DNA of 64,000 nt from an uncultured Prevotellaceae bacterium. Its GTDB lineage: Bacteria > Bacteroidota > Bacteroidia > Bacteroidales > Bacteroidaceae. The position numbers and the translations under genes are program-made. Within the stretch, counting starts at the first letter, position 1; every line of letters begins with the position of its first letter. The stretch spans positions 110,943-174,942 of the forward strand of contig ONMR01000002.1 in assembly GCA_900318995.1 (NCBI GenBank), given 5' to 3'. A model generated the notes under the pieces. That model saw nothing but the letters and a program-made list of their open reading frames with translations. It searched no databases and was not told the DNA's origin. Positions 28,701-37,797 of this stretch are shown piece by piece.

Positions 28701-31700
28701 TAGCTTAAGGTAAGGAATGACCATTTACCTACGGGAACACTATTGGCCGATGTATATGTCTGTCCTGCAATAGTAACTGTCAGTTTATTGTCAGCAGTAA
28801 TACCTGCAGCAAATCTGGCTGTACCGCTACCATGACTTAGCAATGTACCGGCACCGGCAGAAAGGTTAACCCATGTATCAAATGAGAAATCCTTACCGGC
28901 CAAGTTGATATTGGCCTCCGTTGAGGCTGTTGCAACAGCAGTATTCTGCATACTCATAGCGGTCCAATGAGCTACCGGTGCGCCATTCAGGACACCAGTC
29001 ACCTTGAAATTGGCGGTCTTAGTCAGTTCACCCTTCAGGATAATCTCATTGAAAGTTACGCTCAGGTCATCACCTATGTTAAGGATACCGTTTGAAGGCT
29101 CAGGCTGTCCAAGCGGAGTAGGACGTTGCATATCCTTACTCATAGTCAATTCTTCACTGTATCTGTAAACCTCACCGGTACCATATGTGCTGGCTGATAC
29201 CACACGGAATGTGTACTCTCCGTCAGAGTATGATGACATAGGCAGTTTGTAACTTACTGTAGCTCCGGTAGAGGGAAGCATCAGATTGTTTTCAGTCTTA
29301 TTGCCAGAATCCAGGACATACTCCATAATCTGAGTCCAATCTGTTGCACCCTGTCTCTTAAACTGCAGACGGAATGCCTTCAGATTATTATAGTTACGGT
29401 CAAAATCCTTGAATGTCAGAGTAAGGTCAGTACCTGTCTGAGTATTCATTATTGAATTTGATAGAGCCAATGATACGGGTGATGATGACGGTGTGAATCT
29501 TGCTGTGATAAACACTGTATCAGCAATATCCTCAGGCTGTGACTCAGATGCGAATACAATACCGATACCCTTTTCAAAAAGTTCATTATCTGGCCTATCG
29601 TTTCCAAAATAGTCAAGCACGTCCTGTTTCGTCTGACGCAACTGGAGTGACTTGGAAACTGTCTGACCGCCGGGAACGTTAATGAGACGTCCCTCAGTCA
29701 GCACCTGACCGTCAACGCTGATCTGTGCACCATCAGGGTTGGTGCCGTCAAGTACAAATAGTTTATAGGTTACATCCTTGTTCACTTCGCTGGCATTACC
29801 TAATCGCAATGTGTAGTTGGCTGCAGAACCTGTAGGAACATCACTCATAATTGGTACATCCACATCAATTTGGGGTACCTCAATCTGCATGGTAGCATCC
29901 ATGATGGTGGTGCCAGGTTGGTAATACTTGGTCACTACCTTTCCTTCATAAGGTGCGCTGGTCTGACCGCCACGTGTACGGAATATGGGACCATATTTTC
30001 CATATTTATATACATCAACGGAAAGAGCATCGTCAATACCTGATTCTGCTAATGTATAATTGAAAGACACCACCTTAGTATCAGAAGAATCACGTTCATG
30101 CTTATAACCGGCAGAAACATTAGTGCCGATATCAACTACAACACCGCACTTGTTCAATGTAAAACCGGTTTTAAGATTAAAATGAATTCCGGCTTCTCCA
30201 TGAACCATAATTTTGTAACCCTCAGCTGATTCTTTATTATAGCTGTTAGTAACTCTTGTACCAGCGTCGAATGAGATGTTCTGATATTCCTTCACCTTAC
30301 TTTTATCATTGCGATACTCAAATGCCTCGACTTTTTCCTGCTCATTTATAGCCAGATAGTTTATCCAGTTGGTTATCTGACTATTGCACCACATCACCTG
30401 GTCAGTATAGTTCTCATCTTTATTAATAGGAACTACCATCTTATATGATGGTCCTTCAGGACTGAAGGTTGCTGTAGCCAAGTCTCCCCATACAATCGAG
30501 TCGTTATTGTCTGATCCAAATCTTGGGTCATCTTTTTCAAGTAAAGTAATATAGACAGGGTCATTCTCATCATTCACAAAAGCATCATATTTAGCCTGGG
30601 TAAGAGTTCTCAAATAAGAGTTACGTAATTTAATCAGACCAGGAATGAGTTCATTCTCAATGTAGTTCTGCGTATAATTGAACGCAGTTCCAAATGACAG
30701 ACCTGTTGTGACAACGTTCTTCAAATTCAGTTGCAACTCATCACTATTTGCATTAATGCGTTCAAAGCCAATATTACGCGCTTCTCCAACAATGACGTTA
30801 GTAGCCTGTCCGATGAAGACATCACCTTGTGCTCCGACAAAATCGCTTTCATCACTCGTAGAGATAGTCTTGGTAGTCTCAATGGTGCGGCTGAAAGTGT
30901 CACCACCCTCAAATTCTTCCTTTGCAATGAGACCCAGTTCCAGATCTGCTGTCGACTCCACTTCCTCAATTTTCATAAACCCAATACCACCTGAACCCGC
31001 AGTGACCTTTTGCCCAATCTTGGTTGTTGTATTTATAAGACCTTCAAAACTCTGTGCAGCCATCTTAGCCTGTGTCATGGAAGTGATTGTACCAGAAGTC
31101 CATTCTGCTGAGGAACCTGACCCAGGAGGATCACGAAGAATCATGTCTATCACATCGGGACCGGAAGTGACAAAGTTATTACCCGTAGGCAGTGAGCCTA
31201 AGATGACACCCTCCATACCATTGCCACTCCACGGATATGTGCGATCGCCAATATCGTAGGTCATAGAAATAGTACGAGAATAAGGACTGGTAATATTGGG
31301 CAGACCGGCTATCCAGCTGTAGGTTGCCTTACCCTCTTCATTTAATTGCAACTGATTGCTTTTCAGATCTACTATCTGTCCTTCTTTTACAACTATTCCT
31401 TCATCAGTTGTTCCACCTTCAGAACAAACAGCTTGTTCATTTGACAGTTCATTGTTAATTGTCACAATAACGCCAGACAGAGGAACATGGTCTTTGACAA
31501 CCGTTGCCGCATCTCTGTTTTCATACTCTTCATAAGCCTCAATATCGAACGAATAACGGTCATTCATCACAAATAAGGCAGCTCCTTCAGTTCCACCATA
31601 TTTGTAAACAGGCTTGCCGTTTACTATAGAATATATATCATTGATAATTACCTCGCCGTTATCATCTTTGAATCTATAGTTCCTAATTCCAAAAGCGCCA

Positions 31701-34700
31701 TCATTGATCTCTGTGATTGCATCTTCATGACCTTGTTGGGTCACAATGAATGTAGGAATGTTATGATATGCATGCTTTAGAACTGTATTATATGCGTAGA
31801 GTATGTCTGTACCATCATCGTTGTGTAAAGTGTCATTGTATTCTGCTAACGGATTAGACAAATCAATGGTTACAGGATCACCAACAGACTCCTGGCTTTT
31901 TACAATCTTCATACTCACAATGGAATACTCCAGAGGAGGCAACATGGCAGAAAACTCGCCCGTTATGGAATCTGTGCGGATAAATAATTTGCGACAGTCA
32001 TCAGCTCCTGCGCCACGCCATGCATTGCTGGCAATACGATTGGTAGCCGAGGCGATGGGCACTGTATTAGCATTGGTTTCGTAACTATAAGTGGTTTCCG
32101 TTACTTCCTTCACCACGTTCATTCGCGGAACAGTGTTCAATGGAGTGAGCACCAGCTCGGTCACACCGATATTATTTTTGCTGAAACCAAAACCAACGGC
32201 CTTTTCACCTTCAATGTCACCACCTACTACACGTCCGGTAAAGTTAACAAGAGTCTCGTCAATAAATTCAAGATTTTTTATCTCACGATCAAAAGTATGT
32301 TTGGTTCCCACATCATTTGGATCAGCAGGATATCGTCCTGAATTGGTAAATACATGACCATTTTTCTTCACCGTGATAAAGTGGTCGCCTATAGGCACGC
32401 TGATTGTAAACTCACCTTGATCGTTTGACTGAATCATCTCACCGTCCTTTGAGCAAATAACTCCGTCCACATAGAAAGTAGCTCCTTCAAGCGAATAGTC
32501 AGTGCCGGCATAAAATACCGTACCACTGACGGGGAATGAAGATACGTCTTTAAAATCAACAGCACTGTGATTAAGTGTTGACATGCTGATATAACGTGAT
32601 TGCTTTGCGGGCGAGAACTCATGGATACCTAAAGTAGGAATTACGCTATAGCTTGTACCTTCACCAGAGAATGGAACACCGCGAATCTCATAGTAGCCGT
32701 TCACATCTGTGTATGACATCAGACTCAGCTGATTCTCAGAGGGCAGAACGGTTGCGCTGCTGCTTGCCGGTACCTTTGTAGTACCATGACGGCCATTGCT
32801 TACTCCGTTTTTCTTGGAGAAGTCATATGCAACTCTCTGTTCTTTTATGCCTTCATCCAAAGGATAGTAAATAGCCAAACCATCCTCATTTCCTGCCAAA
32901 GGATGATTGTAGTTGCGTAAGATCTCCAATTCCGTAAGAGCTTTAGTCCAGAATCGGAATTCATCAATGTAACCGTCATACCAATTATTGGAAAGGAATG
33001 TTTGGGTATTACCGATAATCAGGTTTTCAGCAGAAGCATTACCCCATATTGAGGAGGAAGTAGTTGTTGCCACTTCTTCTGATTCGGTTGCATCACTCTG
33101 TGCAATATAAGCTGTCAACTGTTTGGAACTACTGCCATAAACTATTGAAAGTTGGTTCCATTCATTAGCCAAAACTGCTAATGATGAAGTTATCTGTGCA
33201 CCAGCTATACTGCCAGCAAGATTGTAGGTATTATCACTTGCATTATACTTAAGTTTTATGTCAAGCACATCTTCAACATACAGCAGTTGGTAATCGTCGC
33301 CATTTTCAGACATAACCTGATTGTTTGGTTTGATATACATCTGCACAGAAAAATCATTTTCGAATAATGATTTCAGCGCATCGCTTTTTGCACCGTAGCT
33401 GATACCGGAACCGTAACCGCCTAATTTCAATGAGTGCATACCACTGACCATAGTGCCGTCGGCACTCTGTTGCTTGATCATTACCTTGGCACCTTCAACA
33501 GCTGTGCCGGTACCATAGGTAATATTACCGCTTATGATTCCTGAAGATACACTGAATCCGTCAGTAATTCTGGAATCATCAACCAACTGTGTAACAACAC
33601 CGGTGTTATTATCCTTCTCTTCACTCCATATTATTATCTTATACTCATTGAAACTGCCTGGCAAAGCCGTCTCGTCATCATAGCTGTAACTGGTAACTGT
33701 TCCTGAAGTAGCATAAATATCAGCCCAATCCCTCTCTTCTCTGCTACCCAAAGGACGACGCTGAATGATAAAGTTTGTAGCATTTGTTCCAGCCTGCTTT
33801 ACGGTCCATTGCAGTTTTACCATGCTGCTATAGTTGCCACGCGTAGCTGAGAATGACTTAATCTTAGAACCGCCTAAACGAGCCGATGCAATAGGACTAT
33901 AAACTACCATATCCATAACATTGGCTTTTATACGGTAGTAATAGGTAGTATTGGCATTCTGATTGCTATGGTCGTTATACTGTCCTTCAACAGTTGTTTT
34001 ATCTTTGATGGTCTTGTCGAAGCCGTCAATGTCCGTCCAAGTACCATCTTGAGTCGATGTGCTATAGTTTGTGCTTCGCTGTAAAATGAGAGAATACGGT
34101 TTAGTGCCTGAAGCATCTTCTATGGCATTATGAGACCAACTCAGGTCTATTCCGGCATTATCTCCATCACTTACAGCAGCTTCAAGATTAGTAAAACTCC
34201 AACTAGGAACTATCTTGGCCTTCAGTGCGGACCAAAGCGACAGATTCTGTTCACTGGGATCTGGCATGTCTTTGGGGGCAAATAAGACACGAATATTGTT
34301 GACGTAATTCTCATCGCCAACAGAATAACCATCCAACTCTATTTCTCCATACTTAGTGGAATAATCATTGACTCTGACGGATGCGCCTGTATTTGTATTC
34401 TTGATTATCCATGATCCTTCCTTACTGCGAGGGTAGCTTGTACCTTCAGCATCCGTACAATTCTCTTGTGCTTCCCACTTTACCTTAATCTTCTTACTCC
34501 ACTGGTCTGTAACCTCATAAGAGAGATTCTTTGGATAAGAAAAACCAGGCACGTATACGGAATGCCATCCATATACTATCATATCATTCATAGTGAATGT
34601 ATTAGTAGTAGAATATGACTTTGTATAAGAGACAGTACAACTGTATTGTACAGGTATATTGCATCCCTTGGAGTAATCAAAACCATAAGGGGTTGCCGTA

Positions 34701-35521
34701 GGACTCTCGCTCTGACTGAATGACGTTTTTCCCTTGTCATACTGCTTTTTGGCACTTGTATTAAAATCAGTAGTATATCCCGATGGAGCCGTGGCTTTTT
34801 TGGTGTATATACCCACAGTTGTTGGTCCGTATGAACTGGGCAACGAACCACTCAAAGTAACCGTGTTATAATTGGTCATCTTTGCAGTAGGCTTAGGCCA
34901 GATGGCGGACAAAGCAGTAAATGCATTAGTTGTCACAGACTTGGACTGATTCGTACCAGCTGATCCTTTCACTGCCCATTCACCGCCAATTCTTATAGTA
35001 TGTGTCTTACCTACTTCCCAATATTTGAGAAAGACATACATAGATACGCGGTAGTGCCCGGCGTTTTCTGAATCTTTGTAAGGATTCCAGAATTTGATAG
35101 TATAGGTGTTTTCGGAACGCTCTTTTGTATAGGTATGTTCACCGTCCCACTGGTTGTCCTGAGAGTTAACAACCCACCAACCTTCTTTTTTTGTTTCATC
35201 TTCGGCTGTTTGCTGGTGTGTATTCCAACACAATTCTCCTCCAGGCGAGCAAATATAATAACCGTCCACATATACTGCAGGACCTTCCTGATCGCCCTCA
35301 TACGGATCTTTGGTAAAGTAACTGTCGGTACCATGGGCATCAAAATAGAGAACATCCACAACGATGTAAGGTTCTGAAATTGAAGGATGATGAGTAATCT
35401 TCATCGTCGCATCTTTGAATTGGATTTCGGCTTGTAGTACGCTGCTACCTGTCAGCAGGCACACAACCAGCACCAGCAGCTCTCGCCACCAATGCGTCAG
35501 TCTGATTCGTTTTAGGTTCAT
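25790..35521 (-). CDS. giant secreted multi-domain surface protein (3,243 aa) with FnIII, LamG-like and BACON-like domains
   Basis: The signal peptide is ELLVLVVCLLTGSSVLQA near residues 14-31. Fibronectin III-like repeats lie at about 330-680. A LamG/concanavalin-like domain is at about 715-900 (SLKLGGYG ... DEFRFWTKALTELEILRNYNHPLAG), followed by carboxypeptidase-regulatory-like segments at about 950-1070. Two more LamG-like domains lie at about 2190-2560 (DEVRIWNATMNGEMLIKNRK), then a BACON-like stretch (WTLSGLPSWLTASSEYGTTN). The C-terminus YDLQGRKVETQSG...NGIFIIDGQKRAVIK resembles a type IX sorting signal. The middle, about 1440-1800, is poorly conserved with helical segments. The 5' half is visibly richer in A+T than the neighbouring housekeeping genes, consistent with horizontal origin. 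Confidence 0.87.
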   Translation of the reverse strand: MNLKRIRLTHWWRELLVLVVCLLTGSSVLQAEIQFKDATMKITHHPSISEPYIVVDVLYFDAHGTDSYFTKDPYEGDQEGPAVYVDGYYICSPGGELCWNTHQQTAEDETKKEGWWVVNSQDNQWDGEHTYTKERSENTYTIKFWNPYKDSENAGHYRVSMYVFLKYWEVGKTHTIRIGGEWAVKGSAGTNQSKSVTTNAFTALSAIWPKPTAKMTNYNTVTLSGSLPSSYGPTTVGIYTKKATAPSGYTTDFNTSAKKQYDKGKTSFSQSESPTATPYGFDYSKGCNIPVQYSCTVSYTKSYSTTNTFTMNDMIVYGWHSVYVPGFSYPKNLSYEVTDQWSKKIKVKWEAQENCTDAEGTSYPRSKEGSWIIKNTNTGASVRVNDYSTKYGEIELDGYSVGDENYVNNIRVLFAPKDMPDPSEQNLSLWSALKAKIVPSWSFTNLEAAVSDGDNAGIDLSWSHNAIEDASGTKPYSLILQRSTNYSTSTQDGTWTDIDGFDKTIKDKTTVEGQYNDHSNQNANTTYYYRIKANVMDMVVYSPIASARLGGSKIKSFSATRGNYSSMVKLQWTVKQAGTNATNFIIQRRPLGSREERDWADIYATSGTVTSYSYDDETALPGSFNEYKIIIWSEEKDNNTGVVTQLVDDSRITDGFSVSSGIISGNITYGTGTAVEGAKVMIKQQSADGTMVSGMHSLKLGGYGSGISYGAKSDALKSLFENDFSVQMYIKPNNQVMSENGDDYQLLYVEDVLDIKLKYNASDNTYNLAGSIAGAQITSSLAVLANEWNQLSIVYGSSSKQLTAYIAQSDATESEEVATTTSSSIWGNASAENLIIGNTQTFLSNNWYDGYIDEFRFWTKALTELEILRNYNHPLAGNEDGLAIYYPLDEGIKEQRVAYDFSKKNGVSNGRHGTTKVPASSSATVLPSENQLSLMSYTDVNGYYEIRGVPFSGEGTSYSVIPTLGIHEFSPAKQSRYISMSTLNHSAVDFKDVSSFPVSGTVFYAGTDYSLEGATFYVDGVICSKDGEMIQSNDQGEFTISVPIGDHFITVKKNGHVFTNSGRYPADPNDVGTKHTFDREIKNLEFIDETLVNFTGRVVGGDIEGEKAVGFGFSKNNIGVTELVLTPLNTVPRMNVVKEVTETTYSYETNANTVPIASATNRIASNAWRGAGADDCRKLFIRTDSITGEFSAMLPPLEYSIVSMKIVKSQESVGDPVTIDLSNPLAEYNDTLHNDDGTDILYAYNTVLKHAYHNIPTFIVTQQGHEDAITEINDGAFGIRNYRFKDDNGEVIINDIYSIVNGKPVYKYGGTEGAALFVMNDRYSFDIEAYEEYENRDAATVVKDHVPLSGVIVTINNELSNEQAVCSEGGTTDEGIVVKEGQIVDLKSNQLQLNEEGKATYSWIAGLPNITSPYSRTISMTYDIGDRTYPWSGNGMEGVILGSLPTGNNFVTSGPDVIDMILRDPPGSGSSAEWTSGTITSMTQAKMAAQSFEGLINTTTKIGQKVTAGSGGIGFMKIEEVESTADLELGLIAKEEFEGGDTFSRTIETTKTISTSDESDFVGAQGDVFIGQATNVIVGEARNIGFERINANSDELQLNLKNVVTTGLSFGTAFNYTQNYIENELIPGLIKLRNSYLRTLTQAKYDAFVNDENDPVYITLLEKDDPRFGSDNNDSIVWGDLATATFSPEGPSYKMVVPINKDENYTDQVMWCNSQITNWINYLAINEQEKVEAFEYRNDKSKVKEYQNISFDAGTRVTNSYNKESAEGYKIMVHGEAGIHFNLKTGFTLNKCGVVVDIGTNVSAGYKHERDSSDTKVVSFNYTLAESGIDDALSVDVYKYGKYGPIFRTRGGQTSAPYEGKVVTKYYQPGTTIMDATMQIEVPQIDVDVPIMSDVPTGSAANYTLRLGNASEVNKDVTYKLFVLDGTNPDGAQISVDGQVLTEGRLINVPGGQTVSKSLQLRQTKQDVLDYFGNDRPDNELFEKGIGIVFASESQPEDIADTVFITARFTPSSSPVSLALSNSIMNTQTGTDLTLTFKDFDRNYNNLKAFRLQFKRQGATDWTQIMEYVLDSGNKTENNLMLPSTGATVSYKLPMSSYSDGEYTFRVVSASTYGTGEVYRYSEELTMSKDMQRPTPLGQPEPSNGILNIGDDLSVTFNEIILKGELTKTANFKVTGVLNGAPVAHWTAMSMQNTAVATASTEANINLAGKDFSFDTWVNLSAGAGTLLSHGSGTARFAAGITADNKLTVTIAGQTYTSANSVPVGKWSFLTLSYKNTANGGILNANVAYDAYEIKLFDDVAVVKYNGNGPLAVGKNLTGSIHELLLWDEAHDMTTALLNRSITKNPSTRHLIGYWKMDEGEGTSIRDYSRNRHMTMINATWYLNNANKSIVLDGQHYLSIDASQLPVCIDDDYAVEFWMRGAKQSVDQQLMQMGEIGLMVTADGKLQFIGKSVYNDAPQTMVTNAANLTDNAWHHIAVNVLRQGATAVYVDGVRRLTTSSENVGSINTNNLILGAHRTLESGAYSYNRCFIGQIDEVRIWNATMNGEMLIKNRKVRLTGREDGLVAYYPFEKQTLDEGNQVVSVGNAADLSSSLSAQVLDLFADSASINYSDEAPAMRQKPTETNVSFTFVASNEKVVINIDEDPAIIEGCTLNFTVRDVRDENGNYSVPAVWSAFVNRKELAWDEDELGVKQQVKDESSVTATIVNKSGTQQMWTLSGLPSWLTASSEYGTTNPLAQSKVTFTVSPATPIGKYQETVYLKSNNGIETPLTLNVTVTGQVPTWNVNVNDFENSMNVIGRVMVQGIPMDDPDDIVAAFVGEECRGLAHPVYSSRYDNYYVTIDIFGDEIDEDTLVTFRAYDASTGTLYPEVLPDFEISFESLTLEGSYADPVVLTALDKIEQSTELKKGWNWLSLYVKTDDMSPKSLLSKIADDVEIIKSQQGWLMNEDGNWDGNLTGKLTNDQMYTVKLKNDRTLRLVGQPVVPAESPINLRGGWNWVGYYGRQVASVADALADMSPEDGDILKGQTGVAYYDQYEWTGSLVMMEPGVGYMIFAGINPGEIKPFSYPGSTVSHAPLRAPIHRDADSDANDSFTFHPVDFRNYSGNAIMSAKIVKDNVPVTNAEIAIFADDECRAVAVTNDKGVAYLTIPGDAAATLTFKVAWCDDIYQTAETLTYETDAVYGTPKNPMVIKLGTPTGIDGVDANGETGTVYDLQGRKVETQSGSSELENGIFIIDGQKRAVIK

Positions 35522-35527
35522 AATTAT

Positions 35528-35725
35528 TTAAAAGGATTTATTTGTTTTGTTCATTTTACTGTTATTTCCTGAACCGGCCCGATTATCCTCAAATTGGGGA
35601 GGGTATGTCATATTGAACTCATCCTGATGCTCACGCATATATTTGGTAGCCTTGCACAGACACCATATTATGTACAGTACGCAACATACCAGGATACTGG
35701 TCAAAATGATTTCAAATGCTATCAT
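35528..35725 (-). CDS. small single-pass membrane protein
   Basis: A 65-residue protein with one hydrophobic segment near the N-terminus (FEIILTSILVCCVLYIIWCL) and a polar tail (KATKYMREHQDEFNMTYPPQFEDN, then Asn/Lys-rich). It ends 6 nt before the giant 3,243-residue protein gene and is first in that minus-strand unit. It could be a membrane helper or regulator of the large secreted protein. I do not recognise the family. Coding status is supported by position, spacing and the clean membrane segment. Confidence 0.55.
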   Translation of the reverse strand: MIAFEIILTSILVCCVLYIIWCLCKATKYMREHQDEFNMTYPPQFEDNRAGSGNNSKMNKTNKSF

Positions 35726-35857
35726 ACAAACAAAAGAATTGGAAAAGGACTATCCTTCCCCATTACGGAACGGAGAAGGCTGTTGAGTTGAGAGATAAGA
35801 CAAATATTGCTCATAGTTTTAAAACCAGAGCAAAGTTCGGAGGCACAGAAAAAAAGC

Positions 35858-35955
35858 CTGTCAAATCGGGTAAAAAAGACGGGATGGTTTTGTCAAAATC
35901 GGTAAAAATTTTAACCCGCTTGTAACGTCTCAGTAAATTTTACTGATTTTGACAG
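35858..35955. promoter_or_regulatory. three operator-like repeats between the AraC gene and the adhesin unit
   Basis: CTGTCAAATCGGGTAAAAAA (35858-35877) and TTGTCAAAATCGGTAAAAAT (35890-35909) are direct repeats 32 bp apart. A third, inverted copy is at 35931-35955, containing TTTTACTGATTTTGACAG. All lie 130-230 bp upstream of the small membrane protein and giant adhesin genes and just beyond the 3' end of the AraC-type regulator gene. AraC-type proteins bind spaced direct repeats, so this is a candidate operator for that regulator. Confidence 0.55.
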
Positions 35956-35971
35956 TATGGAAATTGCATCG

Positions 35972-37102
35972 TTATTCCAACTGACGGCGCACATTGTAGT
36001 ATGACTGGCGGGAACCGAAGCCTGATGCTGTTGCAATCTCTTCGATGGAAGTATCTGGCTGCTGGACTTTGAGGCGGGCTACATGGGCCAGGCGGCATCG
36101 GTTTACATATGTATAGAATCCGCCCATACGCTCGGTTATCACCTGTGACAGATAGGTGCGGTTAACTCCGCAGGTGCGTGACAGACTGGTAAGCGTCAGA
36201 TGGCTGTCCAGATATGCCTGCTCATCCTCAACATGACGGCGTATTATACTTACAATCTCATCCTTACGCTCCTGCGACAGGGTTTCTTCCTCAATCACAG
36301 GTTCGGGTTCAGGCTCAGCAATCTGCGGCTCGGGCAGATCAGGAACCGCCTCTATCTGGAGCTCGCCTGACTCCAGGCGCTCCACTTCCATGGTGCGATG
36401 AGGTGCCAGTGCGCCTATAAGGAAAATCACTCCTATCACTGACAATAACAGCATGCCGATTGATAAGGCAGTAATTGAGCCTATTGAAGTAGTTACCCAA
36501 CTCACCACAAGATGCAATATGGGCAGCCATATTATACCTTTGGCAAACTGGCGCGGGAAATCATCGGGATTGGAGTAGTTCTCCTCCTGAAAACGGCGCA
36601 TGGCGCGGGCCACCATAATGACAGCCAGCATAAAACAAGCCAGATATACCAGGGCCAATACGCCCGATATACTGAAGAACCATGTACAGAAACTGCCTTT
36701 TATCTGGGTACCGGGCATTAAGGTCAGCACCAGAGCGGTAATGGCCATAATACTGAACGGTATGTAGAGAGCAATTACCGGATTGCGCCACCAACCCACT
36801 TTGAGTACCTTGCCGAAATAGCTGAACAGGAGTGCTGCGCAGAATAAGGGTGACGCCAGAATCAGCATCATTCTAAGATACATGATCGCATCGGTATCGG
36901 TAGGCATAAGGACTATGGGAAACAGCAGCAAGTCTGACATATAGCACACCACAACCACCTTCCAGGCCGGATAATAGTAATCGGCATAGCGGGCGTAAGG
37001 TTCACACTTGTGTCCCCATCTTATTGCACCTATGCACACGCTGACAGCGATATAGACCGCTACCGACGCGCAAAACATCATATCCTGAAATGAATACATC
37101 AT
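35972..37102 (-). CDS. membrane-bound AraC-family transcriptional regulator
   Basis: A 376-residue protein. Residues about 1-235 contain seven or so membrane segments. A Pro/Glu-rich linker (PDLPEPQIAEPEPEPVIEEE) spans about 255-275. An AraC/XylS double helix-turn-helix follows at about 285-376: LTLTSLSRTCGVNRTYLSQVI and TSIEEIATASGFGSRQSYYNVRRQ. This architecture suggests a regulator tethered to the inner membrane that senses an envelope signal. Its start overlaps the MetH-activation gene by 4 nt, placing it at the end of the thr operon. The repeats directly downstream, in front of the adhesin unit, make that unit the likely target. Confidence 0.88.
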   Translation of the reverse strand: MMYSFQDMMFCASVAVYIAVSVCIGAIRWGHKCEPYARYADYYYPAWKVVVVCYMSDLLLFPIVLMPTDTDAIMYLRMMLILASPLFCAALLFSYFGKVLKVGWWRNPVIALYIPFSIMAITALVLTLMPGTQIKGSFCTWFFSISGVLALVYLACFMLAVIMVARAMRRFQEENYSNPDDFPRQFAKGIIWLPILHLVVSWVTTSIGSITALSIGMLLLSVIGVIFLIGALAPHRTMEVERLESGELQIEAVPDLPEPQIAEPEPEPVIEEETLSQERKDEIVSIIRRHVEDEQAYLDSHLTLTSLSRTCGVNRTYLSQVITERMGGFYTYVNRCRLAHVARLKVQQPDTSIEEIATASGFGSRQSYYNVRRQLE

Positions 37103-37794
37103 ACAACCCTTCTTTTATAACAGTCCTTCTTATCGCATATTCCGCATGTATAAGGCAGATATCTTACATCGGGCCCGATGCCGATGACGCCGCTGACCGA
37201 TTTCATGGGGAGCATGAGGCAGGACTCCGTGAGTTCTATGCCGCAGGGGTTCTGCTCCGGGAACAGGCTGAACAGTTTGGGCTGTTCCGATACGTGCCAG
37301 CCGCAGTATCCGGGACTGAAGCGGTTGGTGTGTTTGAATCCGGCGGGATCAATCTCTTTCTGCAGCACGGTCTCCATATAATCGGCCACACTCTCCACAA
37401 TCTGGCTGCCCACACAGTCCATAGCGTAGGTCTGGAACATGTCGTCACGACGCTTTACGGCATCGGACCACTGGAAATAGCCGTTGCCCACCGTTGCCAC
37501 AAATACTGCATATTTCTGTGCTCCGCGCAGCTGGCGGCATATTATCTTACCTGCATCAAAAGTTACGGGACCTCCCTGCCCTATCAGTGTAAGCTTGTTG
37601 TTCTCCAGGTCCAGGCTGCCATCTACCAGCACATACTTGAACTGGGGGCGCAGGAACTGGGCGCTCTCACGCAGCAGATACTCAACAGCACGCAGGGTAT
37701 CAGCTTCAGGCTCGCTGTCCTTGTACCCCATAAAGGAATAGACCTCCTTTAAAGGTATCTCAAGACGGTTCATACTGAGCTGCTCCCAGGCCAT
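37099..37794 (-). CDS. stand-alone methionine synthase activation domain protein
   Basis: A 231-residue protein matching the reactivation domain of cobalamin-dependent methionine synthase (MetH). The segment RFSPGYCGWHVSEQPKLFSLF is the family hallmark, and the fold normally binds S-adenosylmethionine for reductive methylation of cob(II)alamin. In most bacteria it is the C-terminal domain of MetH; here it is a separate gene. The C-terminus adds CGICDKKDCYKR, a Cys-rich end that may bind a metal. It lies 3 nt after thrC and overlaps the AraC regulator gene. Start could instead be the second Met (37776). It probably serves a MetH encoded elsewhere. Confidence 0.88.
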   Translation of the reverse strand: MAWEQLSMNRLEIPLKEVYSFMGYKDSEPEADTLRAVEYLLRESAQFLRPQFKYVLVDGSLDLENNKLTLIGQGGPVTFDAGKIICRQLRGAQKYAVFVATVGNGYFQWSDAVKRRDDMFQTYAMDCVGSQIVESVADYMETVLQKEIDPAGFKHTNRFSPGYCGWHVSEQPKLFSLFPEQNPCGIELTESCLMLPMKSVSGVIGIGPDVRYLPYTCGICDKKDCYKRRVV

Positions 37795-37797
37795 TGC

